Assembly (NCBI RefSeq): GCF_017302275.1
Contig: NZ_JAFLDR010000010.1
Coordinates: forward strand, 62,001 to 126,000
Direction: 5' to 3'
DNA length: 64,000 nucleotides
Source: Sulfuritalea sp.
GTDB lineage: Bacteria; Pseudomonadota; Gammaproteobacteria; Burkholderiales; Rhodocyclaceae
Part shown: positions 1 to 8,247 of the stretch, in pieces
Layout: every line of letters begins with the position of its first letter
Position numbering within the stretch: position 1 is the first letter of the stretch
Notes under the pieces: model-generated
Database searches by the model: none
What the model saw: only the letters and a program-made list of their open reading frames with translations
What the model was told of the DNA's origin: nothing
Made by a program: the position numbers and the translations under genes

Positions 1-574
1 AGGGAATCGCCGAGGCCGACGCGCCGAGCGACTCAACCAGCGCCTTGTAGACGGGCGAGGGCTGGATGCGGATCTTCATGCCCTTCATGTCGGCCGGCGA
101 CTGGATCGGCCGCAGGCTGTTGGTGAAGTGGCGGACGCCGTTGTCGGCCAGGCCGAGCAGGCGGATGCCGCTCTTCTTGACCATGTCGGCGCTCGCTTCG
201 TCCTTCCACTTCGAGTCATACACGCGCCAGGCGTGCTCGTGGCTTTCGTAGAGGAAGGGAATGCCGAGCACGCCGATCGGCTTGTAGATGGTGGCGACCG
301 CGCCGTCGTGGGCCACTGCGAGCTCCAGCGTGCCGAGCTTGACACCCTCCATTGTCTGCTGGTCCTTGCCGAACTGGCCGGCCGGATAGATCTCGACCTT
401 GATCGAGCCATTGGTGGACTTTTCCACATGTTCCTTGAATGCCAGAGCCGCCACATGCTTGGGCTGGTCTTCCTTGGCCGGCTGGAAGTGGGCGTACTTG
501 AGCACCTTCTGGGCATGGGCGGCGGGCAGGCCCATGAAGAGGACGGCGCCGAGGGCAAGCAGGTTCAGTTTCAT
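1..574 (-). CDS. dctP: TRAP transporter substrate-binding protein, DctP family (C-terminal part outside window)
   Basis: Periplasmic binding protein that captures an organic acid, probably a carboxylate, and hands it to the DctQM permease. The reverse-strand frame opens at ATG 574 and stays open for 191 codons to the window edge, so the C-terminus is missing. Residues 1-21 form a signal peptide ending AHA before Gln22. The mature part begins KVLKYAHFQP and continues with EIYPAGQFG, the usual DctP opening, and GIRLLGLADNG lies further on. A GGAG-type site (GGAGACTCCC) precedes the start. It follows dctM by 36 bases, giving the unusual order dctQ-dctM-dctP. The family is secure; the substrate cannot be told from the sequence. 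Confidence 0.93.
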   Translation of the reverse strand, partial: MKLNLLALGAVLFMGLPAAHAQKVLKYAHFQPAKEDQPKHVAALAFKEHVEKSTNGSIKVEIYPAGQFGKDQQTMEGVKLGTLELAVAHDGAVATIYKPIGVLGIPFLYESHEHAWRVYDSKWKDEASADMVKKSGIRLLGLADNGVRHFTNSLRPIQSPADMKGMKIRIQPSPVYKALVESLGASASAIP

Positions 575-610
575 GGGAGTCTCCTTGTGTGTAATGGGTC
601 AGGGTGAGGA

Positions 611-1900
611 TCAGCGGGTGTAACCGAACAGGCCGGGCAGCCAGGTGACCAGTACGGGGAACAGGGTGAGCAGCAGTATCACCACGAGCTGGGCGGCGAA
701 CATCGGAATCATCTCGCGCACCATCTTGCCCATCGGCACGCCGGAAACGACCGTGGTGATGAACAACAGGGCGCCGACCGGCGGCGTGATCATGCCCAGG
801 GTCAGGTTGATGATGACGACGATGGCGAACTGCAATGGATCGATGCCGGCAGCCAGTGCCATTGGCGCCAGGATGGGCACGAAGATCATCACCCCGGGCA
901 GCGGTTCGATGAAGATGCCGCCGAGCAGCAGGAACACGTTGAGCAGCAGGAACAACTCGAGCGGGCTAAGGTGCAGCCCGGCGATCCACTGTGCGGCGGC
1001 CTGCGGAAGCTGGCCCACGGTAAGCACCCAGCTGAGTACTTCCGAGGTGGCGATGATCATCAGGATCGATGAGGTCACCAGCGCGGTGCGGAACAGTATC
1101 CCCGGCAACATGTCCCATTTCAGCGTTCCGTAAAGGAAGCGCCCGATCGCCAGCGCATAGAACACCGCGACCGCCGAAGCCTCGGTCGGCGTGAACACGC
1201 CGAAATGGATGCCGCCGAGGATGATGAGGGGCAGGGCCAGGGCAGGCAGCGCCCGCACGAAAGTCTTGAAAATTTCACCGGCCGACGGACGCAGATCTGA
1301 GCCGTGGTAATTGCGCCGCACGCTGATCCAGTGGTTGACCAGCAGCATGGAGCCGGAAACCATCAGACCGGGAATCACGCCCCCAAGGAACAGACCCATG
1401 ATGGTCACGCTGTTTTCGGTCAGGGCGTAGACGATCATGATGATCGACGGCGGAATGATGGGCCCGACGATGGAAGTGCATGCGGTCAGCGCGGCCGCGT
1501 ATTCCGCCGAATAGCCCGACTTCTTCATCATGTGGATGAGCATGTTGCCGGGGCCGGCCATGTTGGCCAGCGCCGAGCCGCTGATCCCGGAAAAGAAGGT
1601 GATGGTGAGGACGTTGGTGTGGCCTAGTCCGCCGCGCACACGGCCTACCAACTGGTTGGCGAAGCGCAGCAGCACCTCCGTCAGCGCGCCGCCGGTCATC
1701 AGTTCGGCGGCAAGGATGAAGAAGGGAATCGCCAGCAGCGGAAAACTGTCGATGCCGGCAAACATGTTCTGCACCGCCGAGATCGGGCTCAGCGAGCCCT
1801 GCACCAGCACCGCCGCCAAACCCGCGATGACCATGGTGAAAGCGACGGGCACGCCGATCATCAGCGTGAGAAGAAACACAATGATCAAGGTAGCGCTCAC
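611..1900 (-). CDS. dctM: TRAP transporter large permease, DctM family
   Basis: Large membrane subunit of a tripartite ATP-independent periplasmic transporter, which uses an ion gradient to import the ligand bound by DctP. The product is 429 residues and almost wholly hydrophobic, the usual DctM length. Typical segments are IPFFILAAELM near residue 60, GPIIPPSIIMI in the middle and NLTLGMITPPVG near the C-terminus. The frame extends upstream into low-complexity repeat DNA. I chose GTG 1900 because the protein there begins SATLIIVFLLTL, which matches family N-termini, and GGGAGGG lies just before it. The 109 bases between it and dctQ contain a dispersed repeat. Confidence 0.93.
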   Translation of the reverse strand: MSATLIIVFLLTLMIGVPVAFTMVIAGLAAVLVQGSLSPISAVQNMFAGIDSFPLLAIPFFILAAELMTGGALTEVLLRFANQLVGRVRGGLGHTNVLTITFFSGISGSALANMAGPGNMLIHMMKKSGYSAEYAAALTACTSIVGPIIPPSIIMIVYALTENSVTIMGLFLGGVIPGLMVSGSMLLVNHWISVRRNYHGSDLRPSAGEIFKTFVRALPALALPLIILGGIHFGVFTPTEASAVAVFYALAIGRFLYGTLKWDMLPGILFRTALVTSSILMIIATSEVLSWVLTVGQLPQAAAQWIAGLHLSPLELFLLLNVFLLLGGIFIEPLPGVMIFVPILAPMALAAGIDPLQFAIVVIINLTLGMITPPVGALLFITTVVSGVPMGKMVREMIPMFAAQLVVILLLTLFPVLVTWLPGLFGYTR

Positions 1901-1935
1901 GGAACGACCCTCCCCCCACCCCCCGCCCCAAGAGC

Positions 1936-1968
1936 GGGGGTGACCGTGGTTCGCCGCAGCGCGGCTCC
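1936..1968. repeat. Dispersed repeat, family A copy 1
   Basis: This 33-base segment in the dctQ-dctM gap reads GGGGGTGACCGTGG, then TTCGCCGCAGCGCGGCTCC. It aligns with 8248-8281 between purT and mutY with only a few differences and small gaps. Both copies are preceded by C-rich and G-rich arms that could pair (CCCCGCCCC/GGGGG here). Both lie just upstream of a minus-strand gene. Whether it is a REP-like element or an older mobile remnant is not known. Confidence 0.6.
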
Positions 1969-2009
1969 GTGCAATGACTTGTGCTGCTTCGGGCGGCCGC
2001 GCGCAGCGC

Positions 2010-2561
2010 TCACAGCACCGCGTCCTCGGGATTGAAGGTTTCCGACTTGTCGAACTGGCGGCCAATGACATAGGGCCGCGCGATGCATAGGAGGTGGATC
2101 AGCATCAGCGCTGAGCCGATCGGTATGGCGAGATAGATCAGGCCGAAATTCCAGTTGAACACCGGTGTTTCCTGATCCCAGGCGAAGCGGACGTACTGGA
2201 TGCCGAGCCAGGTCATGGCGATGAAGGTGATGGCGAGGACGACGACGACAAGCACGCGCGTCAGCTGCGCGGCGCGCGTCGGCAACACGTCCTGCAAAGC
2301 CTCGACGGCAATGTGGGCGCCATAGCGCAGGACCAGTCCGGAACCGATGAAGCCGACCCAGACCATCATGTAACGCGACATTTCCTCGACCCAGAGGAAG
2401 GAATGGTTGAACAGGTAACGCGACACGACGTTGGAGAACACCAGCACGGACATCGCGGCCATCAGGGCAATCACCACCCAGCGATTGGCCCCGACCAGCA
2501 CCGCTTCCAGGCGTGCGCCCATCCCGCCGCCCGTGGTTTCGGGCTGTGGAACTACCGCCAT
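2010..2561 (-). CDS. dctQ: TRAP transporter small permease, DctQ family
   Basis: Small four-helix membrane subunit of the TRAP transporter, which pairs with DctM. From ATG 2561 the product has 183 residues. After a polar N-terminus of about 30 residues come four hydrophobic segments, starting with WVVIALMAAMSVLVFSNVV. The stretch LWVEEMSRYMMVWVGFIGSG (W-EE-sRY) is the DctQ hallmark. Two ATGs lie close together, 2567 and 2561. The perfect GGAGGA at 2568-2573 touches the first and is six bases from the second, so 2561 is preferred. It is the first gene of the operon and diverges from the GntR regulator. Confidence 0.92.
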   Translation of the reverse strand: MAVVPQPETTGGGMGARLEAVLVGANRWVVIALMAAMSVLVFSNVVSRYLFNHSFLWVEEMSRYMMVWVGFIGSGLVLRYGAHIAVEALQDVLPTRAAQLTRVLVVVVLAITFIAMTWLGIQYVRFAWDQETPVFNWNFGLIYLAIPIGSALMLIHLLCIARPYVIGRQFDKSETFNPEDAVL

Positions 2562-2649
2562 GTCCATTCCTCCGCGTTTGTTGCGTCGACCGGCCTGCCA
2601 TGCACCAAGCATGCATATCGCCGATCGCCGGGCTCCTTTGATGACTAGC

Positions 2650-2667
2650 GTATCAGATACCATATCT
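2650..2667. promoter_or_regulatory. Overlapping palindromes, candidate GntR operator
   Basis: Two perfect inverted repeats overlap here: GTATC-A-GATAC at 2650-2660 and AGATA-CCA-TATCT at 2655-2667. They lie 31 bases before the GntR-family gene and about 90 bases before dctQ, in the only divergent gap of this locus. FCD-type GntR proteins are dimers that bind short palindromes, so this is the natural site for autoregulation and control of the transporter. The assignment is inferred from position and symmetry. Confidence 0.5.
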
Positions 2668-2698
2668 CAGGCGCAAGATTTTTTGGTAAGATCGCGCC

Positions 2699-3397
2699 AT
2701 GTCGAACGCCAACCACCTCGATCCCGCCGAGCAGCGCATCGATCGTCCGCGGTCGCTGGTGGATATGGCCGTGGAGCGCATCCGGGCCGCGATCGTCGAC
2801 GGCCGGCTCGGCTTCGGCGAGCAGGTATCGGAAATCGGCCTCGCCACCACCTTCGGCATCAGCAAGACGCCGGTACGCGAGGCTCTGCTGCGGCTCAAGC
2901 TCGAAGGCCTGGTGGACATCCATCCGCAGCGCGGCAGCTTTGTTTTCAGCCTTTCCGGGCAGCAGGTGCATGAGCTCATGCAGTTCCGCGAGCTGATCGA
3001 GTCGGCCGCCCTGGGCGAAGCCATTCGCGAAGACCGGGCAGCACTCTCCCGCATGCTGGAAGACAATCTGGCGGCCATGGCACGCTGCGAGGCGGAAGGA
3101 AAAATGGAACTGATCCCGGCGCTGGATTCCGACTTCCACGAATCCATCCTCAAGGCCTGCAGCAATCCGTATCTCCGTGCTTCCTATGCTCTGATCGGCT
3201 ATCGCTTCCAGGCCCTGCGTTCTCGCCTTCCGGCGCAGAACAAGAAGGTGGACGACTGCCAGCAGAGCCATGGCGCCATCCTCGACGCCGTGACTGCCGG
3301 CACCACGGCCCGCGCCCAGAAGCTCCTCAAGGAACACATCCGCAGCACCGAGTCGGCCTATCTGGAGGCCAGCCGCAAGGCACGCGTCGCTGCCTAA
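2699..3397 (+). CDS. GntR-family transcriptional regulator with FCD ligand domain
   Basis: A 232-residue DNA-binding regulator of the FadR subfamily. Residues about 20-85 are a winged helix-turn-helix with the recognition segment ISKTPVREALLRLKLEGLV (54-72) and the wing HPQRGSFV. Residues 90-225 are an all-helical FCD domain. The likely metal or ligand residues of that fold are present: Asp143, His147 in DFHESIL, His191 in SHGAILDAV and His213 in KEHI. The gene diverges from the TRAP operon across 137 bases holding overlapping palindromes. It therefore most likely senses the transported acid or a product of it. The family is certain; the effector is unknown. Confidence 0.94.
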   Translation: MSNANHLDPAEQRIDRPRSLVDMAVERIRAAIVDGRLGFGEQVSEIGLATTFGISKTPVREALLRLKLEGLVDIHPQRGSFVFSLSGQQVHELMQFRELIESAALGEAIREDRAALSRMLEDNLAAMARCEAEGKMELIPALDSDFHESILKACSNPYLRASYALIGYRFQALRSRLPAQNKKVDDCQQSHGAILDAVTAGTTARAQKLLKEHIRSTESAYLEASRKARVAA

Positions 3398-3481
3398 CAA
3401 GGCATGCGCTTGCGACTAGAATCAGCCCGAACCAAAACCGGGTATGCCTGAGCGGATCCGGGCGGGCTGCGCATCCCCGCT

Positions 3482-3509
3482 CGCCGCTGGACCCCAAACA
3501 CCAGCGGCG
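3482..3509. other. Perfect 9-bp inverted repeat between GntR and aminotransferase genes
   Basis: CGCCGCTGG (3482-3490) and CCAGCGGCG (3501-3509) pair perfectly around a ten-base loop. There is no T tract after it, so it is not a classical intrinsic terminator. It lies 35 bases before the aminotransferase start and could be a REP-like hairpin, a weak terminator or a regulatory site. Confidence 0.45.
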
Positions 3510-3544
3510 CACCGCCGACCTGAACAATCATCTTGGAGCAAGCG

Positions 3545-4672
3545 ATGTCCGCAGCAAGCAATCCCGTCGATCCCGGCGGGCTACTCGAATACTCCGTGGT
3601 CTACACCGACCGCGCCCTGAACCACATGTCGCAGGCCTTCCAGGGCGTGATGCGTGACATCTCCGCCACGCTCAAGCGGGCCTATGGCGCGGACGCCGTG
3701 GCGGTGGTGCCCGGCGGCGGCACCTATGCCATGGAAGCCGTGGCGCGCCAGTTTGCCGGCGGCGCGAACTGCCTGGTGTTGCGCAACGGCTGGTTCAGCT
3801 TTCGCTGGTCGCAGATCCTAGACATGGGCGGCTTCGCCGAGGCAACGACGGTGCTCAAGGCGCGGCGGCAGGGCGAGGGCGCGCAGGCGCCGTTCGCGCC
3901 CGCGCCGATCGCCGAGGTGGTGGCGACGATCCGCGCCCAGCGTCCAGCCGTGGTGTTCGCACCTCACGTGGAGACCGCCTCCGGCATGCTGCTGCCCGAC
4001 GATTACCTGCGTGCCGTCGCCGCAGCCGTGCGCGAGGTCGGCGGGCTCTTCGTGCTCGACTGCATCGCGTCCGGCGCGCTCTGGGTGGACATGCGCGCGA
4101 TCGGCGTCGATGTGCTGATCAGCGCGCCGCAGAAGGGCTGGAGCGGCCCCTCCTGTGCCGGGCTGGTCGGCCTCGGCGAACGGGCCATCGCACGCATGGC
4201 TGAAACGACCAGCAGCAGTTTCGCCTGCGACCTCAAGAAGTGGCGCCAGATCATGGAGACCTACGAAACCGGCGGCCATGCCTACCACGCCACCATGCCC
4301 ACCGATGCCCTGCGCCACGTGCGCGACGCGATGCGCGACACCGAGAGCTTCGGATTTGAACTGGCACGCACCCGGCAACTGGAGCTGGGCGCCCGCGTGC
4401 GCGCCATGCTCGTCGGCCACGGTTTTCCCAGTGTCGCCGCGACCGGGTTCGAGGCGTCCGGCGTGGTGGTGAGCTACACCACCGATCCGGCAATACAGTC
4501 GGCGCAGAAATTCGTTGCGCTGGGCTTGCAGGCCGCCGCCGGGGTGGCTTTGCAGTGCGACGAGGGTGCCGATTTCAGGAGTTTTCGCATCGGCCTGTTC
4601 GGCCTCGACAAGCTGGGCGATGTCGAACGCACGGTGGCCTTGCTGCAAGACGCGGTGAAGCGCCTCAGCTGA
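3545..4672 (+). CDS. Class V (alanine-glyoxylate type) PLP-dependent aminotransferase
   Basis: A 375-residue fold-type I aminotransferase of the serine-pyruvate / alanine-glyoxylate group. The glycine-rich cofactor loop VVPGGGTYAMEAVA is near residues 55-68. FVLDCIASGALWVD around 170 carries the Asp that contacts the pyridine nitrogen. SAPQKGWSG holds the Schiff-base lysine, Lys197. The open frame extends upstream to TTG 3533, but ATG 3545 has GGAG six bases before it and is preferred. The neighbouring TRAP transporter and regulator suggest a shared substrate, perhaps an amino acid or oxo acid, which is inference. Group-level assignment is firm; the exact substrate is open. Confidence 0.87.
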   Translation: MSAASNPVDPGGLLEYSVVYTDRALNHMSQAFQGVMRDISATLKRAYGADAVAVVPGGGTYAMEAVARQFAGGANCLVLRNGWFSFRWSQILDMGGFAEATTVLKARRQGEGAQAPFAPAPIAEVVATIRAQRPAVVFAPHVETASGMLLPDDYLRAVAAAVREVGGLFVLDCIASGALWVDMRAIGVDVLISAPQKGWSGPSCAGLVGLGERAIARMAETTSSSFACDLKKWRQIMETYETGGHAYHATMPTDALRHVRDAMRDTESFGFELARTRQLELGARVRAMLVGHGFPSVAATGFEASGVVVSYTTDPAIQSAQKFVALGLQAAAGVALQCDEGADFRSFRIGLFGLDKLGDVERTVALLQDAVKRLS

Positions 4673-4692
4673 TCCCCCGCCGGCGAAGCGAA

Positions 4693-4739
4693 AAGTCGGC
4701 GCCCCACAGGGACTTCCTTCGGTCGGCGACACGGCGAGC
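4693..4739. repeat. Dispersed repeat, family B copy 1
   Basis: A 33-base block (4693-4725, AAGTCGGCGCCCCACAGGGA then CTTCCTTCGGTCG) recurs at 10643-10675 with one mismatch. It continues into CGGCGACACGGCGAGC (4724-4739), a 16-mer repeated exactly inside hslU at 25019-25034. This copy fills most of the gap between the aminotransferase and rapZ. Confidence 0.75.
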
Positions 4740-4775
4740 CGCCCGCGTTCCGCGTTATCCGCTATCCTTTCGGGC

Positions 4776-5618
4776 ATGCAAGTCGTGCTCATCAGCGGCC
4801 TTTCCGGGTCCGGCAAGTCCATCGCGCTCAACGTGCTGGAGGACGCCGGTTATTACTGCGTCGACAACCTGCCGGCGCCGCTGCTTTCGGAACTGGTATC
4901 CCACCTGCGGATGGAGGGGCATAAACTCGTTGCGGTGGCGGTGGACATGCGTGGCGGGTCGAGCATCGCGGCGTTGCCGCCGCAGCTGCGCACGCTCGAA
5001 GCGGACGGCATTACGCTGCGCTTCCTGTTCCTCGACGCGCGTGACGATGTGCTGATACAGCGTTTCTCGGAAACCCGCCGGCGCCACCCGCTCGCCGGCG
5101 ACGACGTGACGCTGGAGGAGGCCATCGCCCGCGAACGCGAGGCGCTGGAGATGCTGGCTTCGCTCGGCCACCACATCGACACCAGCGACCTGCGGCCGAA
5201 TGCGCTGCGCGCCAGCATCAAGGATTTCGCCGTGCTCGACGAGCGCAGCGGGCTGATCCTGCTGTTCGAATCCTTCGGCTTCAAGAACGGCATTCCGCTC
5301 GACGCCGACCTGGTGTTCGATGTGCGCTGCCTGCCCAATCCGCATTACGATCCGGCGCTGCGCCCGCTCACCGGGCGCGATGCCGAGGTGATCCGCTTCC
5401 TCGCCGCGCAGCCGGAAGTGATGCGCATGGAATCCGACCTGCGCCGCTTCATCGGCGACTGGTTGCCGGCTTACGTGCGCGACAACCGGTCCTACCTGAC
5501 GGTCGGCATCGGCTGCACCGGCGGCCAGCACCGCTCCGTATACCTGGCGGAAAGGCTGGCCGCGCATTTCGGCGAGTCGGCGCGCGTGCTGGTGCGGCAC
5601 CGCAGCCTGATCGAATGA
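4776..5618 (+). CDS. rapZ: RNase adapter protein RapZ
   Basis: A 280-residue P-loop protein. In enterobacteria RapZ binds the small RNA GlmZ and delivers it to RNase E, so controlling GlmS synthesis. The Walker A motif GLSGSGKS is at residues 8-15, DNLPAPLL follows at about 31, and the C-terminal domain has the signature TVGIGCTGGQHRSVYLAE. Length and both domains match the family. It overlaps the next gene by four bases (ATGA). In many proteobacteria rapZ sits with PTS genes (hprK, ptsN), but none are visible here. glmS is about 52 kb away in the same window; whether the GlmZ circuit exists in this organism is not shown by the sequence. Confidence 0.95.
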   Translation: MQVVLISGLSGSGKSIALNVLEDAGYYCVDNLPAPLLSELVSHLRMEGHKLVAVAVDMRGGSSIAALPPQLRTLEADGITLRFLFLDARDDVLIQRFSETRRRHPLAGDDVTLEEAIAREREALEMLASLGHHIDTSDLRPNALRASIKDFAVLDERSGLILLFESFGFKNGIPLDADLVFDVRCLPNPHYDPALRPLTGRDAEVIRFLAAQPEVMRMESDLRRFIGDWLPAYVRDNRSYLTVGIGCTGGQHRSVYLAERLAAHFGESARVLVRHRSLIE

Positions 5619-6061
5619 ACCCGCAGATCCCGGACGGACTGCGCGAACTGCTGGCGCTGGCGGCGGGCGCGGGCCAGGCTCCCTGGCGCACGCTGCTCAG
5701 GCCCGGTGACTGGCTGCTGCTGTTGTGCTGCGCCGCGCTGGTCGCGGCGTCCTATCCGCTGCTGTGGCGCGGCGGGGTGGCGGACCGCGCCATCGTCAAG
5801 CGCGACGGGCGACTGGTCACCGAACTGGCGCTCAACGTGGCGCGCAAGTACGAGGTCACCGGCGCCATCGGCACCACCGTGATCGAAGTGCAGCCGGGCC
5901 GCGCCCGCGTGCTGTCCGACCCAGGGCCGCGCCAGTACTGCGTTCAGCAGGGCTGGCTGTCGCGCGCCAACGCGGTGGCGATCTGCGCGCCGAACCACGT
6001 CACGCTGCAGCTCGCCGGTCGCGGCGGGGCGCATGCCGATTATGACACCATCAACTATTGA
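5615..6061 (+). CDS. Membrane-anchored NusG domain II protein
   Basis: A 148-residue protein starting inside the rapZ stop codon. The first 30 residues are soluble, then LLLLCCAALVAASYPLLW forms one transmembrane helix. The outer region carries the small beta-barrel called NusG domain II, with ALNVARKYEVTGAIGTTVIE and a pair of Cys (QYCVQQGW, AICAPNH). Such proteins usually lie directly before a Gx transporter gene, as here, and often near flavin or quinone-linked functions. Its biochemical role is unknown. The next gene starts within its last ten codons. Confidence 0.82.
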   Translation: MNPQIPDGLRELLALAAGAGQAPWRTLLRPGDWLLLLCCAALVAASYPLLWRGGVADRAIVKRDGRLVTELALNVARKYEVTGAIGTTVIEVQPGRARVLSDPGPRQYCVQQGWLSRANAVAICAPNHVTLQLAGRGGAHADYDTINY

Positions 6062-6575
6062 GCTGCCGGTCACGGCCGACGATTACCGCATCGCGCGCTA
6101 CGCGGCGGCGGCGATCGCGCTGTCGGTGGCGGAAACCGCCCTGCCCAGCCCGCTGCCCGGCATCAAGCCGGGGCTGGCCAACATCATCGTGCTGGTGGTG
6201 CTGGCGCGCTACGGTTGGCGCGACGCGGCCTGGGTCAGCCTGCTGCGCGTGGTTGCCGGCAGCCTGGTGGTCGGACAGTTCCTCGCGCCGGGCTTCTTCC
6301 TTGCGCTGGCCGGCGCCCTGTGCAGCCTGGCTGTGCTGGCGGCGGCGCAGCACCTGCCGCCGCGCGTTTTCGGCCCGGTATCGGCCAGCGTGCTGGCGGC
6401 CTTCGCCCATATCGGCGGCCAGTTGCTGCTGGCGCGCGCCTGGCTGGTGCCCCATGACGGCGTGTTCTACCTGCTGCCGCTGTTCGCCACGGCCGCGCTA
6501 TTGTTCGGCAGCATCAACGGCCTGGTCGCAGCGCGCCTGCTGGCCGCACCCTCCACGGAGTCGCCGACGCCATGA
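6033..6575 (+). CDS. Gx transporter family protein (HepI-like membrane protein)
   Basis: A 180-residue integral membrane protein with five or six hydrophobic segments. The opening RYAAAAIALSVAETALPSPL and the segment GIKPGLANIIVLVVLARYGW are typical of the family once named heptaprenyl diphosphate synthase component I and now grouped as Gx/ECF-like transporters. The start is ambiguous between ATG 6033 and ATG 6042. Either overlaps the NusG-domain-II gene by 20 to 29 bases, implying translational coupling. The substrate is unknown. The name HepI is historical and does not mean it makes prenyl diphosphate. Confidence 0.83.
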   Translation: MPIMTPSTIELPVTADDYRIARYAAAAIALSVAETALPSPLPGIKPGLANIIVLVVLARYGWRDAAWVSLLRVVAGSLVVGQFLAPGFFLALAGALCSLAVLAAAQHLPPRVFGPVSASVLAAFAHIGGQLLLARAWLVPHDGVFYLLPLFATAALLFGSINGLVAARLLAAPSTESPTP

Positions 6576-7177
6576 TCGTTCCTCTGTTTCCCCTCGGTTC
6601 GGTGCTGTTTCCCGGCGGACGGCTGCCGCTGCGCATCTTCGAACAGCGCTACATGGACATGGCGAAGGCCTGCTTCAAGGAGTCCGGATCCTTCGGCGTC
6701 TGCCTGATCGCCGCCGGCGAGGAGGTCGCCCGGCCCGGCGAGAAGCCGGCCGAGCCACACTCGGTAGGCACGCTGGCGCATATCGCCGACTGGGACATGC
6801 AGCAACTGGGAGTGCTCGACATCGTCGCCCAGGGCGGCGAGCGCTTTCGCCTGAAACGCCATTGGGCAGAGGCATCGGGCCTGTTGTGCGGCGAGGTCGA
6901 GCTGATCGAGTCGCCGCCGGTGCTGCCGGTGCCGGGCTCCTATGCGCGCCTGGTGCCGCTGTTGCGCGCCATCATCGACGACCTCGGTGCCGCCAGCGGC
7001 GCGCCGGCCGCACCGCACCGCTTCTTCGACGCCGGCTGGCTGGGCATGCGTTATGCCGAAGTGCTGCCGATTCCGCTCGTCGCCCGGCAGAAGCTGCTGG
7101 AAATCGAGGACAGCATCGACCGGCTGGAAATCATCTATCGCTTCCTCGAAGGCAAGGGCCTGTTGCCGGAAGCTTGA
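6572..7177 (+). CDS. LON peptidase substrate-binding (N) domain protein
   Basis: A 201-residue stand-alone version of the N-terminal substrate-binding domain of Lon protease, without ATPase or protease parts. It begins MIVPLFPLGSVLFPGGRLPL and continues RIFEQRYMDM, the standard pattern (lFPL..vLfPg..lpl.iFE.rY). The function of these single-domain proteins is unproven; a role in recognising damaged or unfolded proteins is only suggested by homology. It overlaps the upstream gene by four bases (ATGA), closing the rapZ operon. Its 3' end overlaps the convergent mutY gene by 43 bases. Confidence 0.9.
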   Translation: MIVPLFPLGSVLFPGGRLPLRIFEQRYMDMAKACFKESGSFGVCLIAAGEEVARPGEKPAEPHSVGTLAHIADWDMQQLGVLDIVAQGGERFRLKRHWAEASGLLCGEVELIESPPVLPVPGSYARLVPLLRAIIDDLGAASGAPAAPHRFFDAGWLGMRYAEVLPIPLVARQKLLEIEDSIDRLEIIYRFLEGKGLLPEA

Positions 7178-8211
7178 AGTCCTTCCAGGATGCGGCGCAC
7201 CGGCGCCGGCACGCCGGCCGTGGCGAGTTCCTCGTCGTTTAGCCAGCACAGGCCGGGTTCCATCGCCGCTGATGAAGGCTCGACGTCCAGCAGCAGCGGC
7301 GCGATGCGCAGGCGAAAATGGCTGAAGGCGTGGTCAAGAGTCGGCGCCGGCGCGACGGCGATGACACGGCAGGCGAAGCGTCGCGTGGCCCACTGGCGGG
7401 CATCGGCTGCTTCCGGCAGTTCCGGCAGGGACAGCAGGCCGCCCCAGATACCCGCCGGCGGACGGGTTTCGAGCAGGATGCGGCCCTCGTGGCGCAGCAC
7501 CAGCAGCGTCGCCTCGCGTCGCGGGATCGCCTTGCGCGGCTTCGGCTCAGGCAACTCGCCGGTGCGGCCGGAGGCGAGCGCGACGCAGATGTCATCGAGC
7601 GGGCAGGATTCGCAGCGCGGCTTGCCGCGCTTGCAGACGGTGGCGCCAAGGTCCATCTGCGCCTGGTTGTAGGTGCCGCCGTCGCGCTTCGGCATCAACT
7701 CGCCGGCCAGTCGCCACAGGCGCTTTTCCACAACCGAGTTGCCAGCAAAGCCCTCGACGCCAAAGGCGCGGCACAGCACGCGTTTGACGTTGCCGTCGAG
7801 GATGGGCGCCTGCGCGCCGAAACAAAAGGTGGCGATGGAATTGGCCGTGGAGCGGCCGATGCCGGGCAGGCCGGCAATCACATCGGGGTGGTGGGGGAAT
7901 TCGCCGCCATGCTCGCGCATCACCGCCAGCGCGCAGGCGTGCAGGTTGCGCGCGCGGGCGTAGTAGCCCAGCCCGCTCCACAGCGCCATGACGTCGTCGA
8001 CCGGCGCGGCGGCGAGGTCGGCGAGCCGCGGAAAGTGCCGCAGAAAGCGCTCGTAGTAAGGCACCACGGTCGCCACCTGGGTCTGCTGCAGCATGATTTC
8101 CGACAGCCAGACGCGATAGGGATCGGTGGTGTTCTGCCACGGCATGTCGTGGCGGCCGTGGCGCTTGTGCCAGCGGATCAGACGCGCAGCAAAGCTGCGC
8201 GCCTGAGGCAA
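7135..8211 (-). CDS. mutY: A/G-specific adenine DNA glycosylase MutY
   Basis: Base-excision repair enzyme that removes adenine mispaired with 8-oxoguanine. A helix-hairpin-helix core contains SEIMLQQTQV with the catalytic Glu, LPGIGRSTANSIA (hairpin) and LDGNVKRVL with the catalytic Asp. The 4Fe-4S loop is intact: Cys-X6-Cys-X2-Cys-X5-Cys in CKRGKPRCESCPLDDIC. A C-terminal NUDIX-like domain follows. The frame is open upstream to 8328 through repeat DNA. I chose TTG 8211, where LPQARSFAARLI aligns with the N-terminus of E. coli MutY and gives 358 residues against about 350. An upstream ATG at 8280 lies in the repeat and would add 23 unlike residues. Confidence 0.93.
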   Translation of the reverse strand: MPQARSFAARLIRWHKRHGRHDMPWQNTTDPYRVWLSEIMLQQTQVATVVPYYERFLRHFPRLADLAAAPVDDVMALWSGLGYYARARNLHACALAVMREHGGEFPHHPDVIAGLPGIGRSTANSIATFCFGAQAPILDGNVKRVLCRAFGVEGFAGNSVVEKRLWRLAGELMPKRDGGTYNQAQMDLGATVCKRGKPRCESCPLDDICVALASGRTGELPEPKPRKAIPRREATLLVLRHEGRILLETRPPAGIWGGLLSLPELPEAADARQWATRRFACRVIAVAPAPTLDHAFSHFRLRIAPLLLDVEPSSAAMEPGLCWLNDEELATAGVPAPVRRILEGLQASGNRPLPSRKR

Positions 8212-8247
8212 TGAACCGGCCTTCCCCCCGGCCCCCTCCCCGTGGGA

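Noticed and set aside
4693-4775. Protein-coding extension of rapZ through the repeat
   Set aside because: RapZ starts with its conserved first strand at 4776; upstream residues would come from repeat DNA.
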